From: Pseudoalteromonas phenolica
Lineage (GTDB): Bacteria; Pseudomonadota; Gammaproteobacteria; Enterobacterales; Alteromonadaceae
Direction: 5' to 3'
DNA length: 64,000 nucleotides
NCBI RefSeq assembly: GCF_005876835.1
Contig: NZ_PPSW01000016.1
Coordinates: forward strand, 62,001 to 126,000
Positions 17,578-26,786 of the stretch are shown piece after piece; the stretch's first letter is position 1; each line of letters begins with the position of its first letter. Made by a program: the position numbers and the translations under genes. A model generated the notes under the pieces. That model saw only the letters and a list, made by a program, of their open reading frames with translations. It had not been told where the DNA came from and did not search any database.

Positions 17578-19464
17578 GTGCGACTGAAAGTAATTTGTCT
17601 TGTAATAGGTGTATTGTCGGGTTTATCGGCGTGTAGTACAACCGAAAAATCACTAGCTCAACCTCGTGCGGTGCAGAATCAGCCGCAAACTCAAGCACCC
17701 GAAGTCCTCAATGCGGAAGGGCTACTTAACAAAGCGCGAGCCAAACAAGGCGCATCTCGTATCCAGCTGCTTTATAGTGCCCGTGAAAATGCTATAAAAG
17801 AACAAAACTGGCCTATTTTAGAACAAGCCTGCCTCGCATTAGAACGAAACGAAACTGTCGATTATGTGCAAAATAAACTTTATATCGCACTAGCAAGAAC
17901 TGAACTTAATAATTACAGTACAGCACTCAACATTCTTAAAACTTTAAAAGAACGCTTGTCTTTACCTGAGCATAAAGCGTGGCACCAGTATTTAATGGGC
18001 CGTATTTATGCATCTCAAGGTATGCCGAAAAAAGCGCTTACCTATTATTTTAAAACGGCCGATTTAAGCTTCACTCATAAGGTAGAGGTGGCAAATTTAA
18101 ATGATGAAATCTGGCAAGCATTGCAACAACTTTCATCTTATGCGTTAGAGCGCTTCGACCGGGGTACTGTGGTTCAAAGAGGCTGGGTAAAATTAGCAAA
18201 ATACCAACAAATTTATATCGGTTCAGGTATACAACTTCATCAAGCGCTTAATAATTGGCAGCGTCGGTTTGTTAATCACCCCGCGACTTACATTTTGCCT
18301 AAGAAAGTTCAAAACGCGGTAAATCTTGCCCCCTATCAGGCAAAACGTATCGCTGTACTACTACCCCAAAGCGGTAGTAGTAAACGCCTAGGCAGCGCCC
18401 TAAAAAATGGGTTCTTAGCAGCAATGGATCACAGTGAGATTACAGAAATCACTTTTATTGACGAGCAACTCAGTGCTGAAGACATAGACAGGCAACTCGC
18501 CACTCAACAATTTGACTTTATCATTGGTCCGTTACTTAAAGACAACATTGAAAAAGTGAGTAACAGCAGCGCCATTCAAAGCACACCTACTCTTCACTTA
18601 AATACTTCAGAAACCTCTAGCTTAGCAGGTGAACAATACTTTTTTGCCCTGAATCCTGAGCATGAAGTCGAACAAGCTATGGTGCATTTCTTATCGCAGA
18701 AATTTCAAAAGCCTATGTTATTGGCACCAGATACACTATCGGGTTTAAGACTCGTTAATCATTTCAAAAATGAATGGCAAAACTATAGCCTAATAGAACC
18801 AGAAGTAGGCCTATATACAGATAGCAAAGATATGGCGAAAGTCGTAGCTAACTTACTTGAGGTAGACGCTTCTAAAGAGCGGATCAAAGCTGTAAAAAGC
18901 CTATTCAGGAAAGAGGTAGAGAGTGAAACGCGTTCTCGCATGGATATTGATGTCATCTACATTCTAGGCGATGCCATCGAAACACGTTTATTGAAGCCTT
19001 ATCTTGACGTCAATGTCAGTACTTTTGCCAAACGCATTCCTCTATACGCAAGCTCAAGAAGCTACTCTAAGCGTATGGATCACACTGACAAAGGCGACCT
19101 TGAAGGCTTATTCTTTACTGAGCAGCCTTGGATGCTAAACAAATCAGTTGATAAGTTTAATCTAAGAGCACAATACGATGCACTCTGGCCTGAACAAGCA
19201 GATATAGAGCAGCGCTTATTTGCCATGGCCTTTGACGCCGTTCACCTTATCCCTGAACTGAAACAATTAGCTAAGATCCCTGGTAAAGCTTACTCTGGCC
19301 TAACAGGTAAACTCAGCATTAAAAATAATAATACCGTTGAAAGGCGATTAAACTGGGCACAATACAAACAAAAACAAATTCAACTGGTGCAACTTGAAGA
19401 ACAAAAACCAACACCGCTGTTTATGCAAAATCATAATCGCTTCCAAGAAAGCTTAAGGGATTAA
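17578..19464 (+). CDS. lpoA: Outer-membrane lipoprotein activator of PBP1a
   Basis: A 628-residue lipoprotein that reaches through the periplasm to activate the peptidoglycan synthase PBP1a. It starts at GTG with TAGGAAG upstream. The lipobox LSAC gives a lipidated Cys19. The N-terminal half (about 50-250) is TPR-like (helices such as YIALARTELNNYSTALNIL). The C-terminal half (about 255-610) is a type I periplasmic-binding fold beginning RIAVLLPQSGSSKRLGSALKNGFLAA. It heads the lpoA-yraN-diaA-dolP operon with short spacings. Confidence 0.94.
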   Translation: MRLKVICLVIGVLSGLSACSTTEKSLAQPRAVQNQPQTQAPEVLNAEGLLNKARAKQGASRIQLLYSARENAIKEQNWPILEQACLALERNETVDYVQNKLYIALARTELNNYSTALNILKTLKERLSLPEHKAWHQYLMGRIYASQGMPKKALTYYFKTADLSFTHKVEVANLNDEIWQALQQLSSYALERFDRGTVVQRGWVKLAKYQQIYIGSGIQLHQALNNWQRRFVNHPATYILPKKVQNAVNLAPYQAKRIAVLLPQSGSSKRLGSALKNGFLAAMDHSEITEITFIDEQLSAEDIDRQLATQQFDFIIGPLLKDNIEKVSNSSAIQSTPTLHLNTSETSSLAGEQYFFALNPEHEVEQAMVHFLSQKFQKPMLLAPDTLSGLRLVNHFKNEWQNYSLIEPEVGLYTDSKDMAKVVANLLEVDASKERIKAVKSLFRKEVESETRSRMDIDVIYILGDAIETRLLKPYLDVNVSTFAKRIPLYASSRSYSKRMDHTDKGDLEGLFFTEQPWMLNKSVDKFNLRAQYDALWPEQADIEQRLFAMAFDAVHLIPELKQLAKIPGKAYSGLTGKLSIKNNNTVERRLNWAQYKQKQIQLVQLEEQKPTPLFMQNHNRFQESLRD

Positions 19465-19487
19465 TTCATCATTAAATAAGGGATTGT

Positions 19488-19853
19488 ATGCTAAAAGGAT
19501 TGTTTGCCAATACACGTGCCAAAGGCATGCACTACGAGCAACTAGCAGAGCAATATTTACAGGCGCGAGGGTTAAGAGCCGTTGCTCGTAATTATAATTG
19601 CAAATATGGTGAGATAGATCTCATCATGGAAGATCAAAGCACCCTAGTTTTTATTGAAGTCAAATATAGAAAAAGCCAAAGCTACGGTGGCGCTATTGCA
19701 GCTTTAAGCCGGTCTAAGCTTCAAAAGCTGCAGAGAAGTATTTATCATTACTTAGAGTGCAAAAAACTAAAGAATTTACCTATACGAATAGACTTTATTG
19801 CTATCGAAGGGGTGAGTTCAGATAATATAAAGTGGATTAAAAACATATATTAA
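19488..19853 (+). CDS. yraN: UPF0102 endonuclease-fold protein YraN
   Basis: A 121-residue protein with a restriction-endonuclease-like fold. Seen motifs are G-x-x-YE near the start (KGMHYEQLAEQYL), YGEIDLIMED and FIEVKYR, which carry the D/E-x-K-type metal residues of the fold. The cellular function is unsettled in the family. It lies between lpoA (23-base gap) and diaA (2-base gap). Confidence 0.92.
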   Translation: MLKGLFANTRAKGMHYEQLAEQYLQARGLRAVARNYNCKYGEIDLIMEDQSTLVFIEVKYRKSQSYGGAIAALSRSKLQKLQRSIYHYLECKKLKNLPIRIDFIAIEGVSSDNIKWIKNIY

Positions 19854-19855
19854 TT

Positions 19856-20443
19856 ATGCAAGAATCAATAAAAACAATTTTCACTGAGAGTATTCAAGCA
19901 CAAATCGCTGCAGGAGAAGTCCTTCCTGATGTTCTTGAAGCTGCAGCTATGACAATCGTGCAAGGTTTAATTAATGGTAATAAAGTAATCTGCTGCGGTG
20001 AGTCTAGCTGTAATATGCTTGCTGAGCACTTTGCTGGTCTGCTTATAAACCACTATGAGACAGAGCGACCTTGCCTTCCTGCTATCGCTTTATCACAAAA
20101 TCATATTCACTTAGACATGCATAATAATGAACATGATAGCGACAAGTTTTCGCGCCAAGTTCGTGCCTTTGCGCAACAAGGCGATTTACTGGTGGTGTTC
20201 GCTATTGATGGCAATGAAAAGAATATTATTTCTGCAGTAGAAGCAGCGCTTACCAAAGACATGAAAGTCATTGCGCTAGTGGGTGATGAAGGGGGGGAGT
20301 TAATTGGCCTACTCGGCCCTAATGACGTTGAGATATTGACACCAAGTAAGCGCCCTAGCCGTATTATTGAGTCAAACTTATTCAATGTGCACTGTCTTAG
20401 TCAATTAATTGATAACACCTTGTTCCCTCAGGATGATCAGTAA
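19856..20443 (+). CDS. diaA: SIS-domain DnaA initiator-associating protein
   Basis: A 195-residue SIS-fold protein. DiaA forms a tetramer that binds DnaA and promotes ordered initiation at oriC; it is homologous to the isomerase GmhA. Position in the lpoA-yraN-diaA-dolP cluster favours DiaA over GmhA. The SIS core is visible as INGNKVICCGESSCNMLAEHFAGLL and ARAFAQQGDLLVVFAIDGNEKNI. The stop overlaps the dolP start by one base. Confidence 0.9.
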   Translation: MQESIKTIFTESIQAQIAAGEVLPDVLEAAAMTIVQGLINGNKVICCGESSCNMLAEHFAGLLINHYETERPCLPAIALSQNHIHLDMHNNEHDSDKFSRQVRAFAQQGDLLVVFAIDGNEKNIISAVEAALTKDMKVIALVGDEGGELIGLLGPNDVEILTPSKRPSRIIESNLFNVHCLSQLIDNTLFPQDDQ

Positions 20444-21009
20444 TGCCATTTAAACACCTAATAATTATTACCACTCTTATCCTCCTTCAAGGCTGCGCTG
20501 CCGCCGTTGTAGCTGGTACAGCCAGTGCTGTGTCTGCCGCCAATGATAGACGTACCATAGGCTCGCAAATAGACGATAACAACATTGAAATAAAAGCGAC
20601 CTTAGCGCTTAAAAGAGTACCTAATCTAAGTGAGCAAGCTAATATCAGTGTCGTCAGTGTCAATGGCACCATTTTACTTGTTGGCCAAGTACCTTCTAAT
20701 AATCTAATGTCGCAAGCTACACAAGCTGTCAGGAATGCTGTTACCGTCAAGAATATCCATAACCAATTGCGCATTGGTACACGCATTGGCATCGCCACAC
20801 AAACCCATGACACTTGGCTGACTTCAAAAGTTAAAACCAAGCTACTCACTGCAGAGACCATCACAGGTAATAACATCAAAGTGGTCACAGAGAACAGCGA
20901 AGTTTTCTTAATGGGCTTAGTATCAGAAGAAGAAGCTGATATGGCAGTTGAAATCGCTCGTCATGTCAACGGTGTAAAAAGAGTCGTAAAAGCTTTTGAA
21001 TACTTATAG
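20443..21009 (+). CDS. dolP: Dual-BON-domain outer-membrane lipoprotein
   Basis: A 188-residue lipoprotein (formerly YraP) that supports outer-membrane integrity and binds anionic phospholipid through its BON domains. The lipobox LLQGC gives lipidated Cys18. BON1 covers about 47-110 (IKATLALKRVPNL... VSVNGTILLVGQVP) and BON2 about 118-186 (WLTSKVKTKLL... VVTENSEVFLMGLVSEEEA). It is the last gene of its operon. A repeat-rich gap follows. Confidence 0.94.
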   Translation: MPFKHLIIITTLILLQGCAAAVVAGTASAVSAANDRRTIGSQIDDNNIEIKATLALKRVPNLSEQANISVVSVNGTILLVGQVPSNNLMSQATQAVRNAVTVKNIHNQLRIGTRIGIATQTHDTWLTSKVKTKLLTAETITGNNIKVVTENSEVFLMGLVSEEEADMAVEIARHVNGVKRVVKAFEYL

Positions 21010-21387
21010 TGCAAAGGGTTAATGACAAGTGCGTAGCACTCATTTCCTTTGCGCAAGGTGAATTGATTTCGCGATGAAGTCACGCTAATCGTCTCCAACG
21101 GCGAACTTACGTACAAAGGGTTAATGACAAGTGCGTAGCACTTCATTTCCTTTGCGCAAGGGCGACGAATGACCGAAGCAACGCTTCGCAGCTTGAGGAG
21201 GTGAGCGCAGGACGCGCGATGGAACCAAGCTACAGGATGTATTACAACTAAATTTTAACACTAAGAAAAGTTAACCCTCTACCTCAGCACCTCAACACCT
21301 CAACACCAGCTAAAACAGCTCATTCCACCTTGCGCAAAAGAACCGTACTCACTTCGTTCGCAATCGGTAACCTTTTGCACTGTAAAT
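21010..21387. repeat. Repeat-rich intergenic region with 46-bp direct repeats
   Basis: A near-perfect repeat of about 46 bases, beginning CAAAGGGTTAATGACAAGTG and ending TTCCTTTGCGCAAGG, is at 21012-21057 and 21114-21160. The second copy has one extra T. The spacer is about 56 bases. A CCTTGCGCAAAAG sequence near 21328 is an inverted partial copy of the repeat end. A short tandem CTCAACAC motif lies around 21283-21310. No coding frame is convincing. Confidence 0.6.
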
Positions 21388-21413
21388 AAAAAACCCGCCG
21401 AAGCGGGTTTTTT
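21388..21413. terminator. Bidirectional intrinsic terminator
   Basis: AAAAAACCCGC and GCGGGTTTTTT flank a CGAA loop, giving T-runs on both strands. It can end both dolP transcripts and the sspA-sspB operon. Confidence 0.92.
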
Positions 21414-21420
21414 AAAATAC

Positions 21421-21446
21421 AAATAAGTGCTTTAAAGCACTTATTT
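21421..21446. terminator. Perfect palindrome overlapping the sspB stop codon
   Basis: AAATAAGTGCTTT is followed immediately by its exact complement, a 26-base perfect palindrome covering the sspB stop. It may add a second 3'-end structure ahead of the stronger terminator at 21388-21413. Confidence 0.5.
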
Positions 21447-21866
21447 CACAACGCGAAGATGAGCGCCTTTTTTCTTTTCAGGCTCTTTGGGCTTCTCTTC
21501 AATGGCTTCAACAACCTCTTCAGATTCAACCTGCGGCTCTTCTTCATACTCAGGAAAGGTTTCTTGAGTAAAAACGGTACCTTCACCGTTCTCACGCGCA
21601 TATATTGCCAGTACAGCGCCCATAGGCACATACACCTGCATAGGTTGACCAGAAAAGCGGGCATTAAAGCTTAGCTGCTGGTTATCCATATCAAAGTGGG
21701 TCACTGCACTAGGACTAATGTTTAAAACAATTTGACCATCTTGTACAAACTGCGTTGGTACTTGAACCGCTGGATATTCAGCGTTCACGACCAAGTGCGG
21801 CGTGCATTCATTATCGACAATCCAATCGTAAAACGCTCTGAGCAAATATGGGCGATTTGGCGTCAT
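21441..21866 (-). CDS. sspB: ClpXP adaptor, stringent starvation protein B
   Basis: A 141-residue adaptor that delivers ssrA-tagged proteins to ClpXP. The substrate-binding domain (about 1-108) opens with NRPYLLRAFYDWIVDNECTPHLVV. An acidic linker rich in Glu and Pro and the basic C-terminal ClpX-docking tail (GAHLRVVK) follow. The start is directly after the sspA stop (one-base overlap), forming the classic sspAB operon. Confidence 0.95.
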   Translation of the reverse strand: MTPNRPYLLRAFYDWIVDNECTPHLVVNAEYPAVQVPTQFVQDGQIVLNISPSAVTHFDMDNQQLSFNARFSGQPMQVYVPMGAVLAIYARENGEGTVFTQETFPEYEEEPQVESEEVVEAIEEKPKEPEKKKGAHLRVVK

Positions 21867-22492
21867 TATGCTCTGATCTCACGCTCAGCTTCTGTTAAAG
21901 AAGCTTGGAATGAATCACGCTCAAATAAACGAAGCATGTATTCTTTAAGCTCTTTTGCACCTGAACCATTAAGGTCGATACCCATTTCAGGTAGACGCCA
22001 TAATAGTGGTGCTAGGTAACAATCTACTAGGCTGAACTCTTCACTCATGAAGTAAGGAGCTTCAGTAAAGATTGGCGCAATTGCAAGAAGGGCTTCAGTT
22101 AACTCTTTACGAGCCTGATCTGCATCGCTGCCACCTTGCTTGATTTTAGCTGCTAATGTATACCAATCAGTTTCGATACGGTGCATCATTAGACGGCTAC
22201 GACCACGCATTACTGGGTATACAGGCATTAATGGTGGGTGCGGGAAACGCTCATCTAAATATTCCATGATGATGTTCGCTTCATATAAACCAAGCTCACG
22301 GTCGATCAATGTCGGTACTGTGCCATATGGGTTTATTTCGTGAAGCGCTTCAGGCAGGTTATCTTTTTCTGCTAAGTGAATATCTACACTCACACCTTTT
22401 TCGGCTAAAACGATACGTACTTGATGGCTATACATACAGTTAGCACCTGAGAAAAGCGTCATTACAGGGCGCTTATTGGCAGCTACGGCCAT
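21866..22492 (-). CDS. sspA: Stringent starvation protein A
   Basis: A 208-residue RNA-polymerase-associated protein with a glutathione-S-transferase fold that influences stress and acid-response transcription. The thioredoxin-like half (RPVMTLFSGANCMYSHQVRIVLAEKG) and helical C-terminal half (LVDCYLAPLLWRLPEMGI) are clear. The start at 22492 is preferred over the ATG at 22504 because GGAGG is located between them at optimal spacing for the later ATG. Confidence 0.95.
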   Translation of the reverse strand: MAVAANKRPVMTLFSGANCMYSHQVRIVLAEKGVSVDIHLAEKDNLPEALHEINPYGTVPTLIDRELGLYEANIIMEYLDERFPHPPLMPVYPVMRGRSRLMMHRIETDWYTLAAKIKQGGSDADQARKELTEALLAIAPIFTEAPYFMSEEFSLVDCYLAPLLWRLPEMGIDLNGSGAKELKEYMLRLFERDSFQASLTEAEREIRA

Positions 22493-22592
22493 GCCTACCT
22501 CCATTAAAATTACAATAAGTAATAAATCATTATAAACAGCAATAGGGGCATGCGCCCCTATTACAAAATTACTTTAAGAATGTATCACTGTA

Positions 22593-23330
22593 TTAGTGAA
22601 CATCTCTCCAGTACTCTTTCTTCAAGAAGAAGGCCAAGATAAATAAGATTACTAAGAATCCTAACACCTTATAACCTAGCGCTTCTGATTTTAAGCGAGT
22701 TGGTTCACCAACATAAGCCATAAAGTTCGTTAAGTCACGTACTGCTTGGTCGTACTCATCAGCACTCATCTCACCAGAACCATCTGTTGTGATTTCAACT
22801 ACTTTTTGAACTTTAACACCGTGCTCTTCAACTTCTTCAAAACGTGCAGTTGGCACACCTTGAAGTTCTTGAAGTACATGTGGCATGCCCACTGATGGGA
22901 ATACTGAGTTGTTTACACCAAACGGACGACTTTCATCTACATAGAAAGACTTCAGGTAAGTGTAAATCCAATCAGCGCCACGTACACGTGCAACTAATGT
23001 TAAATCTGGCGGTGGAGCACCGAACCAAGTTGCAGCATCTTCGATCTTGATTGCATTATTGATATGACTACCAACTTTAGAACCATCAAAGATAAGCGTT
23101 TCTTGACCGATCTCTACAGGAATACCGATGTCACGGAAAGTACGCTCATAACGCTGATACTGCATTTGGTGACAACCAAGACAGTAGTTCATGAACAACT
23201 TAGCACCACGCTGTAAAGACGCATTGTCAGTTAAGTCATGGTTTGACTCTAATAGTGGTACCGAAGGACCCGCTGCCATTGCAAAAGTAGGCAGCAATGC
23301 GAATAAACCAATAATTAGCTTCTTCATCAT
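22593..23330 (-). CDS. petC: Cytochrome c1 of the bc1 complex
   Basis: This 245-residue membrane-anchored c-type cytochrome passes electrons from the Rieske protein to soluble cytochromes in respiratory complex III. It has a signal peptide (to MAAG), the heme motif C50-LGC53-H54, the Met axial-ligand region (VFPSVGMPHVLQEL), and a C-terminal anchor (VLGFLVILFILAFFLKKEYW). Its start overlaps the petB stop by four bases. This is the last gene of petABC. Confidence 0.96.
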   Translation of the reverse strand: MMKKLIIGLFALLPTFAMAAGPSVPLLESNHDLTDNASLQRGAKLFMNYCLGCHQMQYQRYERTFRDIGIPVEIGQETLIFDGSKVGSHINNAIKIEDAATWFGAPPPDLTLVARVRGADWIYTYLKSFYVDESRPFGVNNSVFPSVGMPHVLQELQGVPTARFEEVEEHGVKVQKVVEITTDGSGEMSADEYDQAVRDLTNFMAYVGEPTRLKSEALGYKVLGFLVILFILAFFLKKEYWRDVH

Positions 23331-24625
23331 TTCGTTAACCTCTCAGGCAATGGTTTAGTCTGCTCATTCTTCGAGTATACAAATAGTAATACGAAGAACA
23401 TGAAGTAAGTTACTGTCGTAATTCTCGATAGTACTGTAGACAAATCAGTCTGAGGTGTCGCACCAGCCCAACCTAGGATGATGAACGTTACAACGAACTG
23501 AGCAATGTTCAGCTTGTGCCACTTACTACGGTAACGAATTGAACGAACCTTACCACGATCTAACCACGGCAGTAATGCCAGTAATACGATAGATGCACCC
23601 ATTGCAATTACACCCATTAGCTTATCAGGGATAGCACGAAGGATTGCGTAGAATGGCGTAAAGTACCAAACAGGGAAGATATGCTCTGGTGTCTTCAGCG
23701 GGTTAGCTGCTTCAAAGTTTGGCGCTTCTAGGAAGAAACCACCCATCTCTGGTGCAAAGAACACAACCCAACAGAAGAAGATTAAGAAACCAGCTACACC
23801 TAATACATCTTTAACTGTGTAATAAGGGTGGAACGGGATTGCATCAACAATATCTTTTTTGTTTGTGTAATATTCATGGAATTGGAACTTAGGCTTATCT
23901 TCTTCAGCCACAGAACCTTTCTTTCGCTTAATTTCAACACCATCAGGGTTGTTTGAACCCACTTCGTGAAGCGCAACAATGTGTAGGAATACTAGAATAA
24001 CGAGTACAAGTGGTAATGCGATTACGTGAAGTGCAAAGAAGCGGTTAAGCGTCGCACCAGAGATTACGTAGTCACCACGGATCCACTGAGTTAGATCATC
24101 ACCAATTACCGGAATAGCACCGAATAATGAAATGATTACCTGAGCACCCCAGAATGACATCTGACCCCAAGGTAGTAGGTAACCCATGAACGCTTCAGCC
24201 ATTAATGCTAAGAAAATTAGCATACCGAATAGCCATAGTAGTTCACGTGGTTTTTGGTACGAGCCATAGATCATACCGCGGAACATGTGTAAGTACACGA
24301 CCACAAAAAATGCCGAGGCGCCCGTTGAGTGCATGTATCTCAATAACCAACCATATTCAACATCACGCATGATGTATTCGATTGAAGCAAATGCGCCTTC
24401 AGCAGAAGGAACATAGCTCATTGTTAGCCAGATACCAGTTAGAATTTGGTTTACTAGTACTAAAATTGCTAAAGAGCCAAATAAGTACCAGAAGTTAAAG
24501 TTTTTTGGCGCAGGATATTGCGCGATGTGCATGTTCCAAACACGCGTCATTGGAATACGGTCATCAATCCAGTTGATGACGTTACCAACAACACCTGTTG
24601 AAGCGTTATCTTGTTTACCAGCCAT
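23327..24625 (-). CDS. petB: Cytochrome b of the bc1 complex
   Basis: A 432-residue integral membrane subunit that binds two b hemes and forms the Qo and Qi quinone sites. Landmarks: RYMHSTGASAFFVVVYLHMFRG and FFALHVIALPLVLVILVFLHIVALH, which carry the heme histidines, and the Qo-site PEWY equivalent, here PVWYFTPFYAILRAIP. About eight or nine transmembrane segments are present. The start overlaps the petA stop by one base. Confidence 0.96.
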   Translation of the reverse strand: MAGKQDNASTGVVGNVINWIDDRIPMTRVWNMHIAQYPAPKNFNFWYLFGSLAILVLVNQILTGIWLTMSYVPSAEGAFASIEYIMRDVEYGWLLRYMHSTGASAFFVVVYLHMFRGMIYGSYQKPRELLWLFGMLIFLALMAEAFMGYLLPWGQMSFWGAQVIISLFGAIPVIGDDLTQWIRGDYVISGATLNRFFALHVIALPLVLVILVFLHIVALHEVGSNNPDGVEIKRKKGSVAEEDKPKFQFHEYYTNKKDIVDAIPFHPYYTVKDVLGVAGFLIFFCWVVFFAPEMGGFFLEAPNFEAANPLKTPEHIFPVWYFTPFYAILRAIPDKLMGVIAMGASIVLLALLPWLDRGKVRSIRYRSKWHKLNIAQFVVTFIILGWAGATPQTDLSTVLSRITTVTYFMFFVLLFVYSKNEQTKPLPERLTK

Positions 24626-25212
24626 TATGCAACCTCTTCTTCACCAACCAAAATGGTTGTATCATCAATAAAGGTGTAAGGTGGGATTTCTAAGTTTAGA
24701 GGTGCAGGCACCGCTTGGAATACTCGGCCGGCCATGTCGAACTTAGAACCGTGACAAGGACAGAAGAAACCTGATTCAGTACCTTCAACGAACTCACCGA
24801 AGCCACCATTAAAGAAGCTTGGTGAACAGCCTAGGTGAGTACAAATACCAACCGCCACGAAAATTTCAGGGCGCTTAGAACGGTATTCATTCTTAGCTGA
24901 ATCTAATTGTTGAGGCTCTTCAGACTGCGGATCACGAAGTTGACCTTCGTGAGCTTTCATCTGCTCAAGCATTTTTGGCGTACGATTGATAACCCATACA
25001 GGTTTACCTCGCCACTCAACACGAATTAATTGTCCAGGCTCAAGTTTGCTGATATCTACTTCTACAGGCGCACCCGCAGATTTAGCTCGCTCACTTGGAT
25101 TCCAAGACGCAATAAAAGGAACAGCAGCTCCAGCCGCACCAACACCACCTACAACAGAGGTAGCTATGGTCAAAAAGCGACGTCGGCTGTTGTCTACAGG
25201 CGCATTGCTCAT
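24625..25212 (-). CDS. petA: Rieske iron-sulfur subunit of the bc1 complex
   Basis: A 195-residue protein carrying the [2Fe-2S] cluster that takes electrons from ubiquinol. A twin-arginine motif (SRRRFL at 9-14) precedes the membrane anchor, as expected for folded export via Tat. Cluster ligands are in C124-T-H126-LGC129 and C151-P-C153-H154. It is the first gene of petABC, 500 bases downstream of rpsI on the same strand. Confidence 0.96.
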   Translation of the reverse strand: MSNAPVDNSRRRFLTIATSVVGGVGAAGAAVPFIASWNPSERAKSAGAPVEVDISKLEPGQLIRVEWRGKPVWVINRTPKMLEQMKAHEGQLRDPQSEEPQQLDSAKNEYRSKRPEIFVAVGICTHLGCSPSFFNGGFGEFVEGTESGFFCPCHGSKFDMAGRVFQAVPAPLNLEIPPYTFIDDTTILVGEEEVA

Positions 25213-25663
25213 CCACTTATCTCCACTATGATCCTCAACACTTGCTATATTGAGAACATCAGTTACAGCAGGTTAAATTAAGAAACTACAAAATAGACGC
25301 GATCATAAATAATTACCTTGATGAAAACAAGGTTATTACCCGTATCAAGACTAATAAAGCATGGATTTTACTACCCATTTTAGTCGTAGCCTCGAAAGCT
25401 AGTTAGTTATGATAACGTTTTTATAACCACAATATACTGACCAAGATCAACCCCATCTATGAGGAGACGAGGGTACCCAAAAGGGCATCAAACCTTACTC
25501 ACTTTACTTGCCCCGCAATTGTAGCAAAAAAAAGCGCTGATTTATCGTCAGATCTTCACTAATTACAATAAATATTGAAAATATTAGGTAAACAATAAGT
25601 CGAACACAGATTGTTTGACGTGGGTTGGGATAGGAAATGAAAAATATTTGGACTTTTAAAACA
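25213..25663 (-). promoter_or_regulatory. petABC upstream region with candidate promoter
   Basis: A 450-base stretch without a gene lies between petA and the rpsI terminator. A sigma-70-like pair is present on the minus strand: TTGATC (25445-25450) and TTATAA (25421-25426) separated by 18 bases, which would give a 5' leader of about 200 bases. A TAA-rich segment with a short AACCTTGTTTTCATCAAGGT hairpin is near 25315-25335. I see no other gene or RNA here. Confidence 0.35.
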
Positions 25664-25689
25664 AAAAACCCAGCATAAGCTGGGTTTTT
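25664..25689 (-). terminator. Intrinsic terminator after rpsI
   Basis: AAAAACCCAGC and GCTGGGTTTTT flank an ATAA loop, 22 bases past the rpsI stop. It is symmetrical and could also act on the plus strand. Confidence 0.92.
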
Positions 25690-25711
25690 GAATTCTTGTA
25701 AACGTAAAAAA

Positions 25712-26101
25712 TTAACGCTTCGAGAATTGAGTGTTCTTACGTGCTTTCTTAAGACCCACTTTCTTACGCTCAACTTTACGAGCGTCGCGAGTAACAAAGC
25801 CAGCTTTACGTAGAGCAGGACGTAGTGACTCGTCAAACTCCATAAGCGCACGAGTGATACCGTGACGGATAGCACCAGCTTGACCAGTTGAACCACCACC
25901 AGCAACAGTGATGTATAGGTCAAACTTTTCAATCATTTCAACAAGCTCTAGAGGCTGACGAACAACCATGCGAGAAGTTTCACGACCGAAGTATTCTTCG
26001 ATAGAACGTTGATTAATTACGATGTTGCCAGTACCTGGGCGTAAGAATACGCGAGCACTTGAACTTTTACGACGACCTGTACCGTAGTATTGATTTGCCA
26101 T
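25712..26101 (-). CDS. rpsI: 30S ribosomal protein S9
   Basis: A 129-residue ribosomal protein of the small-subunit head whose C-terminal tail reaches the P-site tRNA. Diagnostic stretches are [21 protein letters not shown] and [16 protein letters not shown], and it ends in the typical [11 protein letters not shown] tail. It follows rplM by 11 bases, the universal L13-S9 operon. Confidence 0.98.
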   Translation of the reverse strand: MANQYYGTGRRKSSSARVFLRPGTGNIVINQRSIEEYFGRETSRMVVRQPLELVEMIEKFDLYITVAGGGSTGQAGAIRHGITRALMEFDESLRPALRKAGFVTRDARKVERKKVGLKKARKNTQFSKR

Positions 26102-26112
26102 GAGTTAGCTCC

Positions 26113-26541
26113 TTAAATGTCCAGTACTTGAGGCTGTTGAGCTGCATGAGCGTGCTCAGAACCTGCGTATACTTTTAGTTTGCGGTACATTTCACGACCT
26201 AGAGGGCCTTTTGGTAACATACCTTTAACTGCTTTTTCGATAATCATTTCAGGCTTTTTAGCTTGAAGCTTGTCGAAAGTGATAGACTTAAGGCCACCTG
26301 GGAAACCAGTGTGAGCATAGTACACTTTATCAGTTGTTTTGTTACCAGTTACAGTAACTTTCTCAGCATTGATTACGATGATGTAATCACCAGTGTCAAC
26401 ATGAGGTGTGTACTCAGCTTTATGCTTACCGCGTAGGCGACGAGCGATTTCAGTAGCGATACGACCTAAAGTTTTACCTTCAGCGTCAACTACGTACCAG
26501 TCACGTTTTACAGATTCTGGCTTAGCAACAAACGTTTTCAT
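26113..26541 (-). CDS. rplM: 50S ribosomal protein L13
   Basis: A 142-residue large-subunit protein, an early assembly factor. Conserved parts include [29 protein letters not shown] and [29 protein letters not shown] [14 protein letters not shown]. First gene of rplM-rpsI, with a leader of about 150 bases. Confidence 0.98.
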   Translation of the reverse strand: MKTFVAKPESVKRDWYVVDAEGKTLGRIATEIARRLRGKHKAEYTPHVDTGDYIIVINAEKVTVTGNKTTDKVYYAHTGFPGGLKSITFDKLQAKKPEMIIEKAVKGMLPKGPLGREMYRKLKVYAGSEHAHAAQQPQVLDI

Positions 26542-26703
26542 TAAATAAAATCCAATGTTTCAAATTAAAACCACAGGTAACAAAAAGTTACCGCTTTACT
26601 ATGAGTGCTTGAACCCCTTCGAGTTTAAGACTTTTATGCCGCTCAAATCGGTGGCTAAGCCGACGAGGGCTATAGAACGCAACGTGGCAGGCCGCGGATT
26701 ATA
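26542..26703 (-). promoter_or_regulatory. rplM-rpsI promoter and leader
   Basis: A perfect TATAAT -10 box on the minus strand is at 26698-26703, with a weak -35. The inferred leader of about 150 bases contains a GGTAAC-GTTACC hairpin (26576-26592) close to the start codon and longer imperfect stems near 26640-26670. Autogenous control by L13 is known in some bacteria and would be possible, but no known motif was confirmed. Confidence 0.4.
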
Positions 26704-26786
26704 GCAACACAGAAGAGGCTTTTCCAGTGCGCGACTGTTTTTTCTACAAAAAAAATAATCGCGTTGATTTGAGCGAGAAATTTACC

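Noticed and set aside
20961..21146. A 61-codon minus-strand frame with an internal repeat
   Set aside because: The repeated peptide reflects the 46-base direct repeats. No ribosome binding site or family likeness was seen.
21012..21160. Possible CRISPR array from the direct repeats
   Set aside because: Only two repeats of 46 bases with one spacer, no leader and no cas genes.
25504..25932. A 142-codon minus-strand frame overlapping rpsI
   Set aside because: Most of it is an alternative frame of rpsI and the rest runs through the terminator and AT-rich spacer.
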